22,834 bases of DNA. It comes from Gnetum montanum. Taxonomy: Eukaryota > Streptophyta > Gnetopsida > Gnetales > Gnetaceae. Below the pieces are notes generated by a model. It had not been told where the DNA came from. It did no database searches and worked only from the letters and a program-made list of their open reading frames with translations. Positions 20,170 through 22,834 of this stretch are shown here, in pieces (position 1 is the first letter of the stretch; every line of letters begins with the position of its first letter). Location: positions 19,555 to 42,388 of the forward strand of contig MNCI01035323.1 in assembly GCA_015680685.1 (NCBI GenBank). The letters are read 5' to 3'. Made by a program: the position numbers and the translations under genes.

Positions 20170-21807
20170 GGCTCATCTAATATTGGAGGTGCTCCAATCA
20201 AATATCAAAGGCCAAAAATTCACATTTTTGATGATTTCTGAAGATTAATAATGAATCATTTGGGATGTTTGGAAGGTATAAAGTATGTTCATAGGGTCTT
20301 GAGCTATGGATGATGCATATTTTTTAAGAATTTGACATAGAGAGTTCATAAAAAAGGAATCTTGGGCTACAAAAGTTCATGAACTGTTGATAAGATGGAT
20401 GAGATGGGTAATGAGTTCATGTTATTAGGATAGATAGTTTAAATAATAAGGAAATTTTTTATTGATGTTTATTGGTGTTAGAAGGCTCAAGATGATGTGA
20501 AATTGCTTGGTAGGTATAAGATACAATAGTTATACAGGTGGATCCTTCCCAAAGTAGGCTTCATCCCTTAATTCCCTTGTATAATGACACTAAAGTGTCC
20601 TTAGGTACTTATGGAGCTGAATGTAACACATGATTGTTGAGCAAAACACAAATGTTAGTATCACCAAATTAGGAAAATTATACTATGTTACATAAAAGCA
20701 CAAGTTATGATTATTCATACAATGAGATGAAATGGACTTAGAAGGGATTACATAAATTGGGATGTGAGGTGTCTTACCATAGCCATAATGAATTCTTGTG
20801 TTTTATTAGTGGTTAAAGTAATCATTAACCTTTCTATCCAAGATTCAAACTAAACCACATTTCAATGGCATCACATTGTTTCATCTCTTGGAATTACAAC
20901 CATAAGACTACCATCATTGCTAGGAGTATTATCTCTTGACATATTGACCAAGGGAGGAGTTTATTCATTGCACCATTTTTTAAGTTTTTAGATTTTTGAG
21001 AAGTCGCCTACCTTTAGGCATGGGTAATATTTCTTTCTAGTGGGATCCCCAAAAATTTATTTTGTGCATGAGTTTTATTTTTTATCTATGTCAACCTTAC
21101 TAGAGGAATACCTTCAGGCATGGGTAACATATCTTTCTAGTGACATGGTAAGGAAACACTTATTTGACTCTTACTTCCTTTTTTCATTAGATCTACAAGG
21201 ATATAATACATCCTAAGCAATAGGGTAACACTAACAGAAGTAATTCAAGAGAGTCCACAAATCCCCTTGATGTCACACCCTTTACATTCTCACTTGGTTC
21301 TTCATCCAGGCATAATGATCACAAGTTTATTCTTAGTTGTATGATGGAAAAGGAATATCATTATGGCCATGTTAAGAACCTCTTATTAATGGAATGGATG
21401 GATGAATGTTGTGATCTCGCTATTTAAATAATTAGTCCCTTGTGACTTGATAGCATAGAGAAATCTTCACTTTATTAGACTACATCTTGTCTTATTCTTG
21501 ATGTGTTTTATTAACAATCAAAATTATTTACAAAGATCATGAAACAAAGTATGAAAAAGATGGTAAGAATTGGAAAAAGCTGAAAGAATGAAAAATCATT
21601 AAAGAATTTAAAAATGTGAAAGAATATCAAAAATTTAAGAAATGAAAAAGTATAAAAGAATAGGAAATATTAAAGAATGTGAAAATAGAAAAAATTGAAA
21701 AGTATAAAAAATGGAACAAATTATATCAAGAAATAGGAAAAGTAAAAAGAATTATAAAACAAAAAAAATGGAAAAAAACTTATTGATTCAAAAATCAAGA
21801 TAATGCA

Positions 21808-21818
21808 TCTCCCCCATG
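21808..21818 (-). other. Polypurine tract before LTR Y
   Basis: The minus strand reads 'atgggggaga' followed by TGCATTATC. It lies about 22 bp beyond the last coding stop of the gag-protease relic. Confidence 0.55.
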
Positions 21819-21839
21819 ATTGAACTCATGGGTGAGTGT

Positions 21840-22834
21840 TCAAAAAATGTACTCTAGGTCTCTTGGATCATACACTCTAGGTGGTTCAGTTACCATCCTT
21901 AGTGATCTAACTTTTTGGTTATTGTCCCAAGTAATTCTAATGGTAATGGAATCTTGATCATCTAAGTCCTTAGTTCTTCTTTCCATTCGTGTGTGATTAT
22001 GATTTAATAGTTTCATTTTTGGGCTCTCAGTTGAAATCATTTTCTTAAAATGGGAATTAATTAATGAATTAGATTGTCCCATGCATATTTTGAATAGTTT
22101 AATGTTCTCAATTGTTAGCCACTAGGTGTCTATTTGTTTAATGGCTTCTACTCTCTCTTGTGTGCACACTTGTTTTTCATATTTTTTGTGGACTAGTGTA
22201 ATAACTATGTTGACATTTTGAATGATCAATCCACAACTACACCCTTCTTTATTAGTAGTAATGCATGGGATCTACTGCGTATGTATGGCTCTATGCTTGT
22301 CTTCCTTAGAGATTTCAACAGATAAATCTCTCATACTTAACTTAGCATTGATTATGATAAGCCATGCTCTCCCCATGATAATTGGAAATTCCTTGTTTTC
22401 ATTTTTCACATCTATTACAAGAACATTTTTTGGATAAGAACACCCATTGATTGTGGTCACTACATTATTTACTTGTTCCAAAGGAATGATGACAGATTGA
22501 TCTACAAGCTTTAACTAGATGTTGCATTCCTTTAAGGATGGTAGGTTCCATGCTTGATATGTTACGTAAGAGATCAAATTTACCTCAGAACCTAAGTCTA
22601 GTAGATCTTTGCATAGAAAATTTTTAGATACTCATAGATAAACCAAAGGAACTCTTGGATCAATTCTTTTCTTAGGGAGTGGTCCTACCTTTATCCAGTT
22701 TGTGACTATTTCTATAAGCATGACAATTTGCATGTTTGTATTTGATGATGATGGAAGCTTATTATTTTTAGGAGGATCTTCCTTAGAAAAAGCTTGTTAC
22801 ACTAAAGTTATAACTCTACTAGCCTTTTAAATAT
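21840..22834 (-). pseudogene. Gag-protease relic of Ty3-type element (5' part outside window)
   Basis: One minus-strand frame runs from the window edge to TGA at 21842-21840, with about six stops. The aspartic protease domain (about 22640-22290) shows LLDLGSEVNLIS, where DLG (22598-22590) is the active-site triplet in the DLG form common in plant Ty3 elements. This is followed by LKLVDQS, VDV-type strands and IIMGRAWL, the usual end motif (ILGRPWL). Retropepsins cut the Gag-Pol precursor inside the particle. The next 150 codons (SVEISKEDKH..., ending EPPRVYDPRDLEYIF) are not reverse transcriptase, and the polypurine tract follows at once. The element thus seems to lack reverse transcriptase and integrase, by design or by deletion. 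Stops sit mostly at likely Q, W or R codons. The plus-strand frame at 22222-22437 is a shadow. Confidence 0.65.

Larger units (their letters stand above)
19609..21807 (-). repeat. Block Y, LTR-like, copy C
   Basis: Minus-strand match to 331-2364. It begins TGCATTATC at 21807, directly after a G-rich polypurine tract, so it sits as the 3' LTR of the gag-protease relic to its right. It also continues into a gag start at its far end, as a 5' LTR plus leader would. The internal TATA-like box is at 20169-20162. One stretch sampled around 'gtaattccaagagatgaaa' is roughly 85% identical to copy A. Confidence 0.65.

Overview
The window looks like intergenic DNA from a large, repeat-rich seed-plant genome. 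The evidence is strong A+T richness, few CpGs, decayed plant-type LTR retrotransposons, tRNA-derived SINEs, LINE scraps, scaffold Ns and no compact bacterial-style genes. A gymnosperm is a reasonable guess but is not proven. I found no intact gene; everything coding is a relic or a weak exon candidate.

Layout. (1) 1-6258, plus strand: retroelement copy A, made of a leader block (X, 1-326), a roughly 2-kb LTR-like block (Y, 331-2364), a gag-like frame full of stops (2365-5144), a polypurine tract and a 906-bp 3' LTR with TGAT...ATCA ends (5353-6258). (2) 6259-9650: no clear repeat, but weak exon-like pieces on the minus strand (7412-8423), plus a scaffold join marked by one N and an identical 77-bp duplication. 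(3) 9655-11613: at least seven copies or fragments of one tRNA-derived SINE and a LINE-like C-terminal scrap, ending in an 891-base N gap (11614-12504). (4) 12505-17048, minus strand: a LINE-like remnant, then copy B of the gag element, with its 3' LTR at 12897-13791, gag at 13974-16674 and leader X at 16675-17048. A and B face each other as inverted copies about 11 kb apart. (5) 17049-19529: mostly featureless, with one GC-richer exon-like frame at 18310-18531. (6) 19530-22834, minus strand: a second family, comprising the tail of a gag-protease frame (running off the window end), a polypurine tract, a second copy of block Y (here in 3'-LTR position) and a short gag start (MAPKR...).

The main result is a gag-only LTR element family. 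Copies A and B both run gag, stop, about 200 bp, polypurine tract, LTR, with no protease, reverse transcriptase or integrase. Such an element would have depended on enzymes made by relatives. Copy A keeps one reading frame for about 850 codons while carrying about 43 stops, nearly all explicable as C-to-T (or G-to-A) changes. The 5' ends of A, B and C are swapped between X and Y exactly at the gag start, which points to recombination or template switching. Nothing here supports a defence system, CRISPR array or virus outside these retroelement relics.
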